Virus record (IMG/VR): IMGVR_UViG_3300032174_000004
Span: 1-64,000 of that record
Reading direction: 5' to 3' (one strand)
From: a virus
DNA length: 64,000 nt
This document shows positions 7,795 through 15,261 of this stretch, piece after piece; the first letter of the stretch is position 1, and the number at the start of each line of letters is the position of its first letter. Position numbers and translations under genes: made by a program. Below the pieces are notes generated by a model, which did not search any database, was not told where the DNA came from, and was given only the letters and a program-made list of their open reading frames with translations.

Positions 7795-8223
7795 TCAGCT
7801 CGGCTGCCGACGAATGATCGGCTCTCGCTCAAAGGAAGGTTGTTTCGCTGCCGCGCGCTTCTGCAATTTGCGTTGCGCCTTCTCGACCTGGCGCCGCACA
7901 TTGCGGGGCAGCTGAACGGCGGGGGACTGCCGCGGATTCTCTGGTACGGCGCCAGCTCCCGTAGTCGCTCGAGCCCCGCTGGCCTGAGCCAGCGCTCGGT
8001 CATACTCCCTTGAGACCCGTCGATCGATGAGCCGGCAGAGATGGTTCATCATGATTGCGTTCATTGGCGTCGACTGTACCGCCGCTCCACCATCAGTCTT
8101 CACAAAGCCGATGACCAGCGCCTGAAGCTCTCCCTTCTTCGCCAACTCCTGGAAGCGATCGAGGAGAATCGAGACCGCCGCTTGGCCGACCGCTGGGACG
8201 GGGTCTTTTTCTTTGTCATTCAT
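7795..8223 (-). CDS. hypothetical protein
   Basis: A 142-residue protein. Residues 1-75 are helical with a VGQAAVSILLDRFQELAKKG start; the C-terminal half is Pro/Ala/Arg-rich and very basic, so it may bind nucleic acid. It sits in the packaging-region operon between the HNH gene and a short basic protein. Confidence 0.65.
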   Translation of the reverse strand: MNDKEKDPVPAVGQAAVSILLDRFQELAKKGELQALVIGFVKTDGGAAVQSTPMNAIMMNHLCRLIDRRVSREYDRALAQASGARATTGAGAVPENPRQSPAVQLPRNVRRQVEKAQRKLQKRAAAKQPSFEREPIIRRQPS

Positions 8224-8378
8224 GGTTTACGTCGTGCTTTCGGATGACTGGGTGGAACCGCGCCGCCGCGAGAGTTGGTGATCTTAGCGGCGCTCGTCTT
8301 GGCGGCCGCAAGTGGCTTGCCTTGGGCTACGAACTTCGCCTTGATGGCCTCGTATTGAGGGTAATCAGCCTTGGGCAC
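8220..8378 (-). CDS. small basic hypothetical protein
   Basis: A 52-residue basic protein. The GTG at 8378 is preferred because GGGAG stands before it and it yields the plausible start MPKADYPQYEAIKAKF. The stop overlaps the next gene as ATGA. The tail is Lys/Arg/Ser-rich. Confidence 0.55.
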   Translation of the reverse strand: MPKADYPQYEAIKAKFVAQGKPLAAAKTSAAKITNSRGGAVPPSHPKARRKP

Positions 8379-8634
8379 GTGCTTTCTCCCGTTTCTTGCG
8401 TAACTCAGGATGGGCGGCAAGCTCAGCGCGCAAGGCCCCATCGAAGTGCTCCTTGCCATAGAGACGGCGCCCTACGTCGATCCAGCGTTCTCGCGGCTTG
8501 CCTTTGAGCTCAGGAGCGATCGTTTCCATGCCCCGTTCTAGCACGAAGCGAGCGAAGCCGGCCATAAAGAGCTTCCTGCGCTCATCAATATACGTGTCGA
8601 GCTGTTGTTTGACTTTCTCGCGCTCACAACTCAT
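8365..8634 (-). CDS. helical hypothetical protein
   Basis: An 89-residue helical, charged protein (MSCEREKVKQQLDTYIDERR). ATGA overlap with the small terminase subunit gene upstream. Not recognised; co-expressed with the packaging genes. Confidence 0.65.
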   Translation of the reverse strand: MSCEREKVKQQLDTYIDERRKLFMAGFARFVLERGMETIAPELKGKPRERWIDVGRRLYGKEHFDGALRAELAAHPELRKKREKARAQG

Positions 8635-9305
8635 TTTTTCGCATCCGCCTCCCCAAGTAGCCCTTCAAACTGCCCCTCCAACGCCTCCAAATCTTTCATG
8701 GAGACCTTCGATAAATCGAAAGCGACATGTAAGTGACGATGGCGATGCTCCATGATGATTCTTTCATTGAAGAGCCCCAGTTTCTTCCCCAGCTTCTCCA
8801 AACTCCCATCTCGATCGCGGAACCGGTAGCGCGGAGCATCCGGCTCCCCGAAAACCTCGATCGCTATCATCTGCTCACGGGTGAGTTCGTCTAAACGCTT
8901 GCGACGCACTGTGACCTTTCCGTCTTTCCCTGTCTCAAAAGCCAAGTAGTCGTAATCATTCGCACTGGCGATCTGCGCAAGCTGCTGGACGACCCACTCC
9001 TCATCGACTGCAATAAGCTTCGCGGTCTCCTGCGCCATGTGTGCCTGGAGCCATTCGATGTAGTCCTTGTGATCCCGGACATACCCGTAGGAATACACCT
9101 TAGCCCATTTCTCACCGTAGCCAGCCTTCCGCGCTGCGGCCCGAATATCTAAGCCTTTGGCGACTCCCTGAAAGAATTGAAATAGCTTTTCTCCATCCGC
9201 GCCAGTTCTCGCTTTCGGCAATTTCCCAGGAAACCCGAACCGTAGATCCATCTCCGCGACTGGCCGCTTCGTGGCATTATTACTCGTTGTTGCATCTTGT
9301 TTCAT
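8631..9305 (-). CDS. terS: terminase small subunit
   Basis: A 224-residue protein. The N-terminal region (about residues 30-100) has helix-turn-helix character: QGVAKGLDIRAAARKAGYGE followed by KVYSYGYVRDHKDY, typical of the DNA-recognition domain of small terminase subunits (Terminase_2-like). The C-terminal part is helical and oligomer-forming in the family. It recognises packaging DNA and loads the large subunit. The start is uncertain: ATG 9305 lies inside operator copy b, and ATG 9251 has GGAG directly abutting it. The N-terminal residues of the long form are encoded by the operator. Confidence 0.75.
   Translation of the reverse strand: MKQDATTSNNATKRPVAEMDLRFGFPGKLPKARTGADGEKLFQFFQGVAKGLDIRAAARKAGYGEKWAKVYSYGYVRDHKDYIEWLQAHMAQETAKLIAVDEEWVVQQLAQIASANDYDYLAFETGKDGKVTVRRKRLDELTREQMIAIEVFGEPDAPRYRFRDRDGSLEKLGKKLGLFNERIIMEHRHRHLHVAFDLSKVSMKDLEALEGQFEGLLGEADAKK
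9278..9304 (-). promoter_or_regulatory. tandem-heptamer operator (copy b)
   Basis: On the minus strand: TGAAACA, TGCAACA and AGTAATA with exact 10-bp period. It lies 15 bp before the plus-strand gene at 9319, whose leader GGAGGTCTC-ATG matches those of other operator-controlled genes, and overlaps the possible start of the small terminase gene. No good -35/-10 pair fits here, and the operator-to-ATG distance is 11 bp shorter than in copy a. Confidence 0.55.
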
Positions 9306-9318
9306 CCGCGGAGGTCTC

Positions 9319-9657
9319 ATGGCTCGCCTAATCCTGAAGTATGCGCTCACCTGCGAAGCGCAGCCGCAAGTCGTCGATATGCCGCGGCGCGCCCGCGTAC
9401 TTTATGTCTGCATGGACGAACGCGGCCCATGTCTCTTTGCGGAGGTCCTGCAGGATGCGGATACGAAGGCCTTCGACGTGAAGCATCAGCGGCATTTTGT
9501 CGTCGTGATGGCAGGGGGCGTGATTCCAGAAGGCGCCGGCTATATCGGGAGTTGTGTCGCACGACTGGAATTAGCAGATAAAGCGCGTGGCTATATACGC
9601 AGAATAGCGGATTATCACGTCTTCGAGGTACGCCCAGGGAAAGCTACTCAGCTTTGA
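9319..9657 (+). CDS. DUF7352-like protein
   Basis: A 112-residue protein, the only plus-strand gene in the left 22 kb. The sequence begins with a KYALTCEAQPQVVDMP segment, then PRRARVLYVCMDERGPCLF and later HFVVVMAGGVIP; this order fits the small beta-rich DUF7352 phage family (K-Y-x-L, a MPxxA segment, then a hydrophobic V-x-x-G-x-x-IP strand). Biochemical role unknown. Start fixed by GGAGGTCTC before the ATG. It is divergent from the terminase gene and lies just downstream of operator copy b. Confidence 0.75.
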   Translation: MARLILKYALTCEAQPQVVDMPRRARVLYVCMDERGPCLFAEVLQDADTKAFDVKHQRHFVVVMAGGVIPEGAGYIGSCVARLELADKARGYIRRIADYHVFEVRPGKATQL

Positions 9658-9659
9658 TC

Positions 9660-9675
9660 GGAGCATCCTTGCTCC
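9660..9675. terminator. small hairpin between convergent genes
   Basis: GGAGCA-TCCT-TGCTCC, a 6-bp stem and 4-base loop just after the stop of the plus-strand gene and before the end of the RusA gene on the other strand. No T-run follows, so termination is only a guess from position. Confidence 0.3.
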
Positions 9676-9743
9676 CCATGCCTTGCCTAGCCGCGCCTTA
9701 CCCCAGCTCGCCTGGCCGTGCCACGCCTAGCCCTGAAAGTTGA

Positions 9744-10205
9744 TTATATCGGAGTCTTGACCCACCGTAGAGCCGCCCCTCGATCTGGGACGAATTCCTC
9801 AATCCAGACGAACATCGCTCCGTTTTTCATCGTCGGCCCGCGGCGTACTTCGATATGTTCAATCTGGGAATCGTCTAAAAACAGATTACCGTTCTTCAAT
9901 GCATCGATCGCAACTTTCAATCTGTTATCCAAGTCTTGCTTGCGCTCATCCCGGAAACAAATCACGAAGCGCGCAAAAAGAGGATGAGGCGAGCGGAACC
10001 ACGCTTGACGCTCCAGCAGCAGCTCGCGAATTGTTTGCTGATATTTCTTCCCTATCGAGCCCACGTAGGTAAGCGCCATGTGTCGATTCTGTGCCGCCAC
10101 CCAAACTACGCGCTGTCCCCAATAATGGTTCACTGTGGGAGCAAGCGGGAGCGCGATTCCTGCAAGTAACGTTCGACACGTGCCCGCACCAGTGGGGTGC
10201 TCCAT
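9744..10205 (-). CDS. rusA: RusA-family Holliday junction resolvase
   Basis: A 153-residue protein in the size range of RusA. Recognisable are the N-terminal LPLAPTVNHYWG (substrate-strand region) and the catalytic acidic cluster KQDLDNRLKVAIDAL plus LFLDDSQIEHIEV (about residues 105-135), which hold the conserved Asp residues. It cleaves four-way DNA junctions and would resolve recombination intermediates made with RecT and the exonuclease. ATG at 10205; the gene overlaps the upstream HNH gene by 76 bases. Confidence 0.9.
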   Translation of the reverse strand: MEHPTGAGTCRTLLAGIALPLAPTVNHYWGQRVVWVAAQNRHMALTYVGSIGKKYQQTIRELLLERQAWFRSPHPLFARFVICFRDERKQDLDNRLKVAIDALKNGNLFLDDSQIEHIEVRRGPTMKNGAMFVWIEEFVPDRGAALRWVKTPI

Positions 10206-10630
10206 TGCCACGCGAGGAACCACAGGCTGTACTTCAGTAGGCGCGAAGTCGAGCTCAAATGCTCCACTTGCGCCCCGTGCCTCGCCTCCCAGCTCTTCAC
10301 CCCGCCGTTGATTCGGCAGTCGATCCCTTCGCTTCCGACGTGGTACTCGAGGTGTAGGGGGATCTGTAGCGCTGGGTTCTGCTTCTGGCCAATCCCCGGA
10401 GTGCCGAACGGACTGGTCGCCATCGATCCTCCCCTTGTGTGGTGAAGCGTCACGGGAGTTCGTCCGCTCACGCAACACGCCAGCTTCCGCAGCTTCTTTT
10501 CGTGACCGGAAACGGAGCATGGCAGTTCAACCTCATCGGATTCGGTAGCGCAGAGAGGATTCTCGCAGAAAGTACCGGCTGCAAAGGGGCAGTTAGTCGG
10601 GCTAATACAGCGAGCAGCAAGTTCAATCAT
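10130..10630 (-). CDS. HNH nuclease resembling the Ref (RecA-dependent nuclease) family
   Basis: A 166-residue protein. The N-terminus has a Cys cluster (CISPTNCPFAAGTFCENPLC). A His pair VTLHHTRGGS near residue 62 is followed by IPLHLEYHVGSEG and SWEARHGAQVEHL, the order seen in Ref-type HNH nucleases (H-H, then a second His, then a conserved W-E and H-G). Ref of phage P1 cuts DNA in RecA filaments. That exact function is inferred; DUF968-type HNH is the alternative. Next to rusA in a recombination-like context. Confidence 0.6.
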   Translation of the reverse strand: MIELAARCISPTNCPFAAGTFCENPLCATESDEVELPCSVSGHEKKLRKLACCVSGRTPVTLHHTRGGSMATSPFGTPGIGQKQNPALQIPLHLEYHVGSEGIDCRINGGVKSWEARHGAQVEHLSSTSRLLKYSLWFLAWQWSTPLVRARVERYLQESRSRLLPQ

Positions 10631-10645
10631 GAGGCGCGGAGACTT

Positions 10646-11167
10646 TCAGCGGTCGTACGTTGGATGTTTTGGGAAGCCCTTGCATCCAAGGTGCCGCGCC
10701 GCCTGCTGAGAATCGGCGCAGTATTGGACACAGGGACACGCGGAGGCTTTCACAGCAGGTACACCATCGAATCCACAATGACGGCATATCTGTACCGTCT
10801 CCAGCGGCGAGCCACACTGACAACGTGTCGGCTCCACAGCAGGTCGAATCTGTTTGCGAAGCTCGATGACCTCCTGCGCCAGTTTGTTCCAACAGCCCAG
10901 ACAGATTGCGGCCTTCAGCGGTTCCTCCGAATCGCAGTTCTCACACAGAAGCGCATTGTCACCGGTCGTCTCGTCCTGTCGCATTTGAGCTTTGCACTCC
11001 TGGGCCGCTTCATAGCTTTCCCACGATTGCGCCACGGGGCGTAGCCGCTCAATCTCATCAGCGGCAGCTCTGACTTTGAGCGCCGCGATGTGCCAGCCGC
11101 CATTGCACTCCATGGTCCGCGCAATCTCATAGAGTTCCTGTTTTGAGGTCCGGTTATTGTCGGTCAT
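10646..11167 (-). CDS. double zinc-ribbon hypothetical protein
   Basis: A 173-residue protein. Residues 1-70 are helical; three Cys pairs follow (CENC/CLGC, CQCG/CRHC, CPCVQYC), consistent with two zinc ribbons. Zinc binding is inferred. ATGA overlap with the radical SAM gene upstream. No function is known. Confidence 0.7.
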   Translation of the reverse strand: MTDNNRTSKQELYEIARTMECNGGWHIAALKVRAAADEIERLRPVAQSWESYEAAQECKAQMRQDETTGDNALLCENCDSEEPLKAAICLGCWNKLAQEVIELRKQIRPAVEPTRCQCGSPLETVQICRHCGFDGVPAVKASACPCVQYCADSQQAARHLGCKGFPKHPTYDR

Positions 11168-12078
11168 ACGAGCACCATTTGAGCTTCTGACACGCGGCGC
11201 GAAGTCTTAGCATTGGCGTCGTACTCTTGGAAAGAGGCATACCGCCAGATCCGGCGATTGGCCCAGCGGGCCATTGCAGCGAGGCGTTCCAGCGTCCAGT
11301 CGTGCCGCACCCAGGGCGTCTTATCGAGCGCGTTGAGTTTCATGTTGCGTTGGACGTAGGGCTCGCCGCCCCATTCGATAATCTCTTGGATGCGCTGGAG
11401 ACAGTCGGCCATCGGCTCGTGACCGATCATGCAATACACCTGCATCTTGCGAGGCTTCACGCCGCCATCGCGCAGGACCTTCATCATCGCTCGCACGGGC
11501 TCGCGCTCCTTGAGCTCGTCGTAGCCGAAGCGCCAGGCGCCGCGCATGATCTTCGACCAGCGCTCGAAGGTTCCGCCGTCGAACGCGATCGGCTCGAATC
11601 CCGAATTGGCATCGATCAGCGCCACGCCCTCGGCCTGGTAGCGCGCGATGATGTGGTCCTGATACTCGACCGGGAGCGCCGAGAGGTTGTCGTCGCAGAG
11701 AATCGGCCGCACCGGGAAGTCTGGAATTAGCGTGAACGTGGTGCCCCACATCTTTGGGACAGTGCAGAACCAGCAATCAGCGGGGCAGCCTCTGCTGGCG
11801 ACCGTCGCCCAGGGGTGATGGCGCCGGACTACATCGGGCAGCATTCCGCCGATCTCGGCGTCTTGCTCGAGCAGCTTGCGCCGCGAAGGCAGGAACAGAG
11901 CCGGGCCGCCGGCCTTCACGCGGTAACCATGCGAGGCGTACATGCGGGCGCGATCGCGCGCTTCGTAAATCTTCCAGGTGAATGCCACTGACAGGTAAGC
12001 AACATCTCCTTCGACCCACTCCGCAAGGCCGTCGACCCACGCGGCGCGCTGTTCCGATGTCAGAACTTCATTCTTCAT
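11164..12078 (-). CDS. radical SAM protein
   Basis: A 304-residue protein. The N-terminal part (WVEGDVAYLSVAFTWKI, GYRVKAGGPALFLPS) resembles the cobalamin-binding-like segment found before some radical SAM cores. The signature CPADCWFC (C98, C102, C105) fits CX3CX2C, which binds a 4Fe-4S cluster used to cleave S-adenosylmethionine. A MIGHEPMADCLQR segment and a WGGEPYVQRNMKL strand fit the rest of the barrel. Substrate is unknown; phage relatives occur without characterised products. ATG at 12078 with GAGGA before it. The 5' end overlaps a broken zinc-ribbon reading frame. Confidence 0.85.
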   Translation of the reverse strand: MKNEVLTSEQRAAWVDGLAEWVEGDVAYLSVAFTWKIYEARDRARMYASHGYRVKAGGPALFLPSRRKLLEQDAEIGGMLPDVVRRHHPWATVASRGCPADCWFCTVPKMWGTTFTLIPDFPVRPILCDDNLSALPVEYQDHIIARYQAEGVALIDANSGFEPIAFDGGTFERWSKIMRGAWRFGYDELKEREPVRAMMKVLRDGGVKPRKMQVYCMIGHEPMADCLQRIQEIIEWGGEPYVQRNMKLNALDKTPWVRHDWTLERLAAMARWANRRIWRYASFQEYDANAKTSRRVSEAQMVLV

Positions 12079-12155
12079 CGTCGCAATCCTCCTCGACGTA
12101 ATCGCACCACGCGATGAGATTCCCGCAATAGGGGCAATACTTCTGAGGCGCTCAT
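12068..12155 (-). pseudogene. zinc-ribbon peptide frame lacking a start (possible frameshift)
   Basis: A reading frame of about 25 codons between 12145 and 12068 encodes QKYCPYCGNLIAWCDYVEE followed by acidic residues, a typical mini zinc ribbon. It has no ATG, GTG or TTG in frame, because an in-frame TGA stands just upstream. An ATG at 12155 lies in another frame; one extra base around 12146 would join the two. This may be a sequencing indel, a decayed gene or a programmed +1 shift. Confidence 0.4.
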
Positions 12156-12172
12156 TTGAGGTGAGCGTTGCA

Positions 12173-12376
12173 TCAGTCACGGGAATACTCCGGGAAAGAG
12201 ATCAGCGAAGGATTGCCGCCAACAACATCCGCCCAGTCAGGTGGGATGCCGTTTTGCGCATCGTCGCTCTCCAGCCATTGTGACCAATCCGCCATACGGG
12301 CCTTCGGGATCACGTAGAAGTGCCCATCATTGTCGCTCTCAAAGACATACGGTCCGATTCTCAGTTCCTTGATCAT
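12173..12376 (-). CDS. hypothetical protein
   Basis: A 67-residue protein (MIKELRIGPYVFESDNDG) with beta-like start and acidic Trp-rich middle (DWSQWLESDD). Overlaps the next gene upstream by four bases. Not recognised. Confidence 0.65.
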   Translation of the reverse strand: MIKELRIGPYVFESDNDGHFYVIPKARMADWSQWLESDDAQNGIPPDWADVVGGNPSLISFPEYSRD

Positions 12377-12531
12377 GTTTTCATACTCCTGCGAATCTCG
12401 TGGAGCACGGCCTTACATCCCGGGCAGTTCGTATCGCGCCGTGGATCCACCGCTAGTCCGCAGCAGTCAGTAAATCGAGTGCTATTGCGAAGTCCCGATG
12501 TGTGTAGGCCGGTGCGCTTTTCCTTGGTCAT
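12373..12531 (-). CDS. small Cys-containing protein
   Basis: A 52-residue protein starting MTKEKRTGLHTSGLR. The ATG at 12531 overlaps the upstream stop as ATGA. Two Cys pairs (DCCG and CPGCK) form a plausible zinc knuckle. Confidence 0.6.
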   Translation of the reverse strand: MTKEKRTGLHTSGLRNSTRFTDCCGLAVDPRRDTNCPGCKAVLHEIRRSMKT

Positions 12532-12626
12532 GACTTCCTCGTGCACGGGCAAGTGTGAATGTTGCCACCACACTGTGGGCACAGCAGCGTATAGACCGTC
12601 TCCTTGGAACGGTTAGCTTCGCTCAT
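12528..12626 (-). CDS. 32-residue zinc-ribbon peptide
   Basis: ATG at 12626 with GGAGG 7 bases upstream gives MSEANRSKETVYTLL then CPQCGGNIHTCPC, a compact zinc knuckle. A longer form from ATG 12692 (ATGA overlap with the Lar-like gene) is also open. The 66 bases between could instead carry a frame ending GLKALAILEEMR that lacks a start, so the 5' end is uncertain. Confidence 0.55.
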   Translation of the reverse strand: MSEANRSKETVYTLLCPQCGGNIHTCPCTRKS

Positions 12627-12688
12627 CGCATTTCCTCCAGAATCGCCAGCGCTTTCAACCCGATACGGAACCGTATCTGCAGTCCCAG

Positions 12689-12892
12689 TCATGTGCGCAC
12701 CACGCTTCGGTTCCAGGCTTTTTGAGCTTCGGGTGCTGTGAGCATGATCGGGCCGCCGGCATGGCATTGGTCACATTCAACTTGATGGCCGTCATCGACA
12801 AAGTCAGTGCTGACGGAAATCAGAGTGAGATCAGATGAAGCGCAAAATGGACACGAGAGGAGGCCATCATCTGCAGACTTATGCTCAGCCAT
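12689..12892 (-). CDS. Lar-like restriction-alleviation protein
   Basis: A 67-residue protein. SCPFCASSDL near residue 14, then VECDQCHAGGP and a C-terminal PEAQKAWNR give the Lar/zinc-ribbon layout: C-P-F-C, C-x-x-C, then A-x-x-x-W-N. Lar of the Rac prophage and of other phages modulates type I restriction-modification. Similarity is at the motif level only, so anti-restriction function is inferred. Confidence 0.65.
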   Translation of the reverse strand: MAEHKSADDGLLSCPFCASSDLTLISVSTDFVDDGHQVECDQCHAGGPIMLTAPEAQKAWNRSVVRT

Positions 12893-13235
12893 GATTGCCA
12901 CCATACGCGTTATCCAATCGGCCCTGAAGTCGCGCAATCTCCCGGCGCTGGTTCGCTACCCGCCATGCCAGCGCGTTGATCAGATCCTGCGTGTTGACGG
13001 GGCGCCCCTTGTCCCAGTCATGCAGCACGGCTTTAATTTGCTCTGTCGAAGCAGTTACAGTGAGGCTAGGGCAGGTCAAGGTTTCATGAAGTCTGCCGAT
13101 CTCATCCGCAGCTTGGAGAATGGTATTCACGATGCAACTCATGGTTGGCGGCATCGCGGATTGCATTTCGGCCACAAGCTTGCGGAGCCACTTCTCGTGA
13201 GGGTTTATCCGATCTTCGGGCCGATGATCAGGCAC
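12885..13235 (-). CDS. hypothetical protein with C-terminal coiled coil
   Basis: A 116-residue helical protein. The GTG at 13235 has AGGGGG before it and overlaps the upstream stop by 8 bases. The C-terminus (WRVANQRREIARLQGRLDN) is a probable coiled coil. No motif recognised. Confidence 0.65.
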   Translation of the reverse strand: MPDHRPEDRINPHEKWLRKLVAEMQSAMPPTMSCIVNTILQAADEIGRLHETLTCPSLTVTASTEQIKAVLHDWDKGRPVNTQDLINALAWRVANQRREIARLQGRLDNAYGGNHG

Positions 13236-13575
13236 GATTGACCCCCTCTGTATTAGGCACAAAGATACGCGGGCCGCTTTCCTTCTCAGGCTCCGGCAGG
13301 CGGTGACCGAACTTACCGCCCAACTCGAGCCGCTCCGCGTCCCGCAAGTCGCGGTTGATGTAGTCCTCAACGGCTGTGCGCAGGTTCAGGTTCGCCTTCT
13401 GGTCACGCGGATGATCATGCGCATAGCGGTAGTACGCCATCACCGTAGTGGCTAGCTGATCCCCGTTCTTCATCAGCTTGCCGATCTCCGGCCCCAGCGT
13501 ACGCAGCAGCTGCATGAACTCATTCCATGCCATGTCACGGATACGAACGGCGCCAGTTGGGTTTGGCTCAGTCAT
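13228..13575 (-). CDS. hypothetical protein
   Basis: A 115-residue acidic/helical protein (MTEPNPTGAVRIRDMAWNEF). Central helix with AYYRYAHDHPRDQKANLN. Not recognised; overlaps both neighbours by 8 bases. Confidence 0.65.
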   Translation of the reverse strand: MTEPNPTGAVRIRDMAWNEFMQLLRTLGPEIGKLMKNGDQLATTVMAYYRYAHDHPRDQKANLNLRTAVEDYINRDLRDAERLELGGKFGHRLPEPEKESGPRIFVPNTEGVNRA

Positions 13576-14071
13576 GGGGTCGGTTCCTGAGTGTCTTTTC
13601 TAAGGCCTGTAGCCGCCGAATCTCCTGAAGAGCGCAATCAACTCCTGTGCCAGTTTGCTGCACCCATTCCTTATTGTGATACGTAAGCTGTTTGCACACC
13701 TCTATCCACCCAAAAGCCATGTCGCACTGTTGCCGATATTTAGGCTCTGTCGTCTCAATAGAGCGCTTATCGATCTCAAAACCACACCCCGGTTCCGGGC
13801 AAAACCACACGTCAGTCAGCGCGTCGGAATCATCCTCCCGCGCCCTAAGCAGTTCGTGGTGGAAGCAATGCCTCTTTGAGGTCATCCCTCCACGCTCCAC
13901 GGCGTTTTCCAGCTGATCCTCTAGATCAAGTGGCCCGTCTTCCTCATAAGCATCCCATTCGCTCCAGTCAGAACCCGCCTCTTGAACCCCGTCCCGTTCA
14001 TCCTCGCAGTCGCACCACGTCTGCATTCCGCAGTTGGCGTGATCGCCATGAAGGCAAGCGTCGCACTTCAT
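13568..14071 (-). CDS. Cys-rich hypothetical protein
   Basis: A 167-residue protein. The N-terminus has a Cys/His cluster (MKCDACLHGDHANCGMQTWC), and a second CPEPGCGFE pair lies near residue 93, so two metal sites are likely. Several other small zinc proteins lie in the same operon. Confidence 0.65.
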   Translation of the reverse strand: MKCDACLHGDHANCGMQTWCDCEDERDGVQEAGSDWSEWDAYEEDGPLDLEDQLENAVERGGMTSKRHCFHHELLRAREDDSDALTDVWFCPEPGCGFEIDKRSIETTEPKYRQQCDMAFGWIEVCKQLTYHNKEWVQQTGTGVDCALQEIRRLQALEKTLRNRPHD

Positions 14072-14268
14072 TCGATCTTCTTCCCGCTCATCCCGGTCAT
14101 CTGCTGCTCACGGCGTAGGTCTAACAGCGTAGCGGCGATGCCGCGCATCATGTCCGCGTTGCGGGTCGCCCACTGGTTACCTGGCTTCGCCCGTAGGTCA
14201 TCCAGCCGTGAGGCCTGATCTCGCAAGAACTTGATCTGCTCATCCAGCTTGTGTATGTCAACTTTCAT
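14068..14268 (-). CDS. coiled-coil small protein
   Basis: A 66-residue protein starting MKVDIHKLDEQIKFLRDQ. The ATG at 14268 overlaps the upstream stop as ATGA, which decides it over an ATG six codons earlier. Predominantly one amphipathic helix. Confidence 0.65.
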   Translation of the reverse strand: MKVDIHKLDEQIKFLRDQASRLDDLRAKPGNQWATRNADMMRGIAATLLDLRREQQMTGMSGKKIE

Positions 14269-15092
14269 GGGTGTTGGTACGCCCATTTTTCATATCCGCG
14301 GCGGATCTGCTCATGGAAGCGTTTCACAGCTGCAGGGTCGCGGTCTAGGTCCGAGAGGCTTTCGATGTGGAGGACCTTTTTCGTGTACTGCCGGGCGAGC
14401 TCCGGAGTCCACTCTTTGACGAGCGTCCCTTTCGTTTCTTGGAGCCAGCGGACATAAAGTGGGCTTGTGATAAGCAAGTGAACTGACGAGGAAAATCGCC
14501 TCGACCTTGTCGACTTACCAACTCGAGATGCAGGATTTCTAGAAGCATCTCCGTATCCAGTGCTGCCCGCCGCCTTTGTTGCAACTGGCGAATCGCAATG
14601 CCCATCTTGCTGAGGATTTGCTCCGTCTTGAGGCGGCTCGCATGGAACTGGAGATTTAGACGCTCTCCGAGAAACAAGCTCCTGCTGCGTTTGGTTGACT
14701 GGGGATTCGTCATCATTTAACTCCACAAGCACAAGAGCAAACATATCTCCAGGCGTGCCATTCTTGCGGCGCGTACACGCACAAAAGGGATGTGTTTCGA
14801 ATTCGTCATCCAACCACAATGTGATCGACTGCCCGATGGCAGAGCTGTCTTTCCAAGACTGTAGCATTACTTCCATATCCAACACTTGTTCCCCATCACA
14901 CGCCCGCGCGAATACCGCCTTAAACCGCGTCCCCATCTTGCCGTTGCGGCGCTGCTGGAACTTCTTGAAAGGATGGATCCGGTCGAAGGCCTCCCCCGCG
15001 AGTCTCAACTCAACCGTTCGCCCTGAATCGAGCGACCACGTCGCATTTATCAGTTCCACAAGCCCGTGAAACGCGATGATCCCTTCAACCAT
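14265..15092 (-). CDS. hypothetical two-domain protein
   Basis: A 275-residue protein. The first 130 residues form a beta-rich domain (MVEGIIAFHGLVELINAT and GRTVELRLAGEAFDRIHPF). A Ser/Pro-rich linker follows, then a helical C-terminal domain (SPLYVRWLQETKG, then EWTPELARQYTKKVL). It sits beside the SF2 helicase and may take part in DNA metabolism, but this is only from context. An in-frame GTG at 15107 is another start. Confidence 0.65.
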   Translation of the reverse strand: MVEGIIAFHGLVELINATWSLDSGRTVELRLAGEAFDRIHPFKKFQQRRNGKMGTRFKAVFARACDGEQVLDMEVMLQSWKDSSAIGQSITLWLDDEFETHPFCACTRRKNGTPGDMFALVLVELNDDESPVNQTQQELVSRRASKSPVPCEPPQDGANPQQDGHCDSPVATKAAGSTGYGDASRNPASRVGKSTRSRRFSSSVHLLITSPLYVRWLQETKGTLVKEWTPELARQYTKKVLHIESLSDLDRDPAAVKRFHEQIRRGYEKWAYQHP

Positions 15093-15261
15093 GGCGCTGG
15101 CGCCCACGAGGAATATGCAGAGGGAAAGACATGTGCTCTACCAGCCGGCGGTTGCGACGCAAGGCGCGCCACTCACGAAATCGAGGCCATACCCAGTCAC
15201 ACACCAACGCGCCAGCGATAAGCCCACCTACCACGCACCAGAAGATATCCATCTTGCTCAT
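15085..15261 (-). CDS. 58-residue single-span membrane protein
   Basis: The ATG at 15261 overlaps the helicase stop as ATGA. Sequence MSKMDIFWCVVGGLIAGALV has a hydrophobic span of about 18 residues, followed by a Trp/Arg-rich basic tail. Topology likely N-out, C-in. Function unknown. Confidence 0.65.
   Translation of the reverse strand: MSKMDIFWCVVGGLIAGALVCDWVWPRFREWRALRRNRRLVEHMSFPLHIPRGRQRHG

Noticed and set aside
9660-9740. GCCTAGCC-type repeats as a possible attachment site or CRISPR-like array
   Set aside because: Repeats are short and irregular, no spacer pattern, no integrase is present; likely just GC-rich intergenic sequence.
12627-12690. Small gene ending GLKALAILEEMR between the Lar-like and zinc-ribbon genes
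   Set aside because: Protein-like and stop-coupled, but no start codon in frame; kept only as a note on possible frameshifts.
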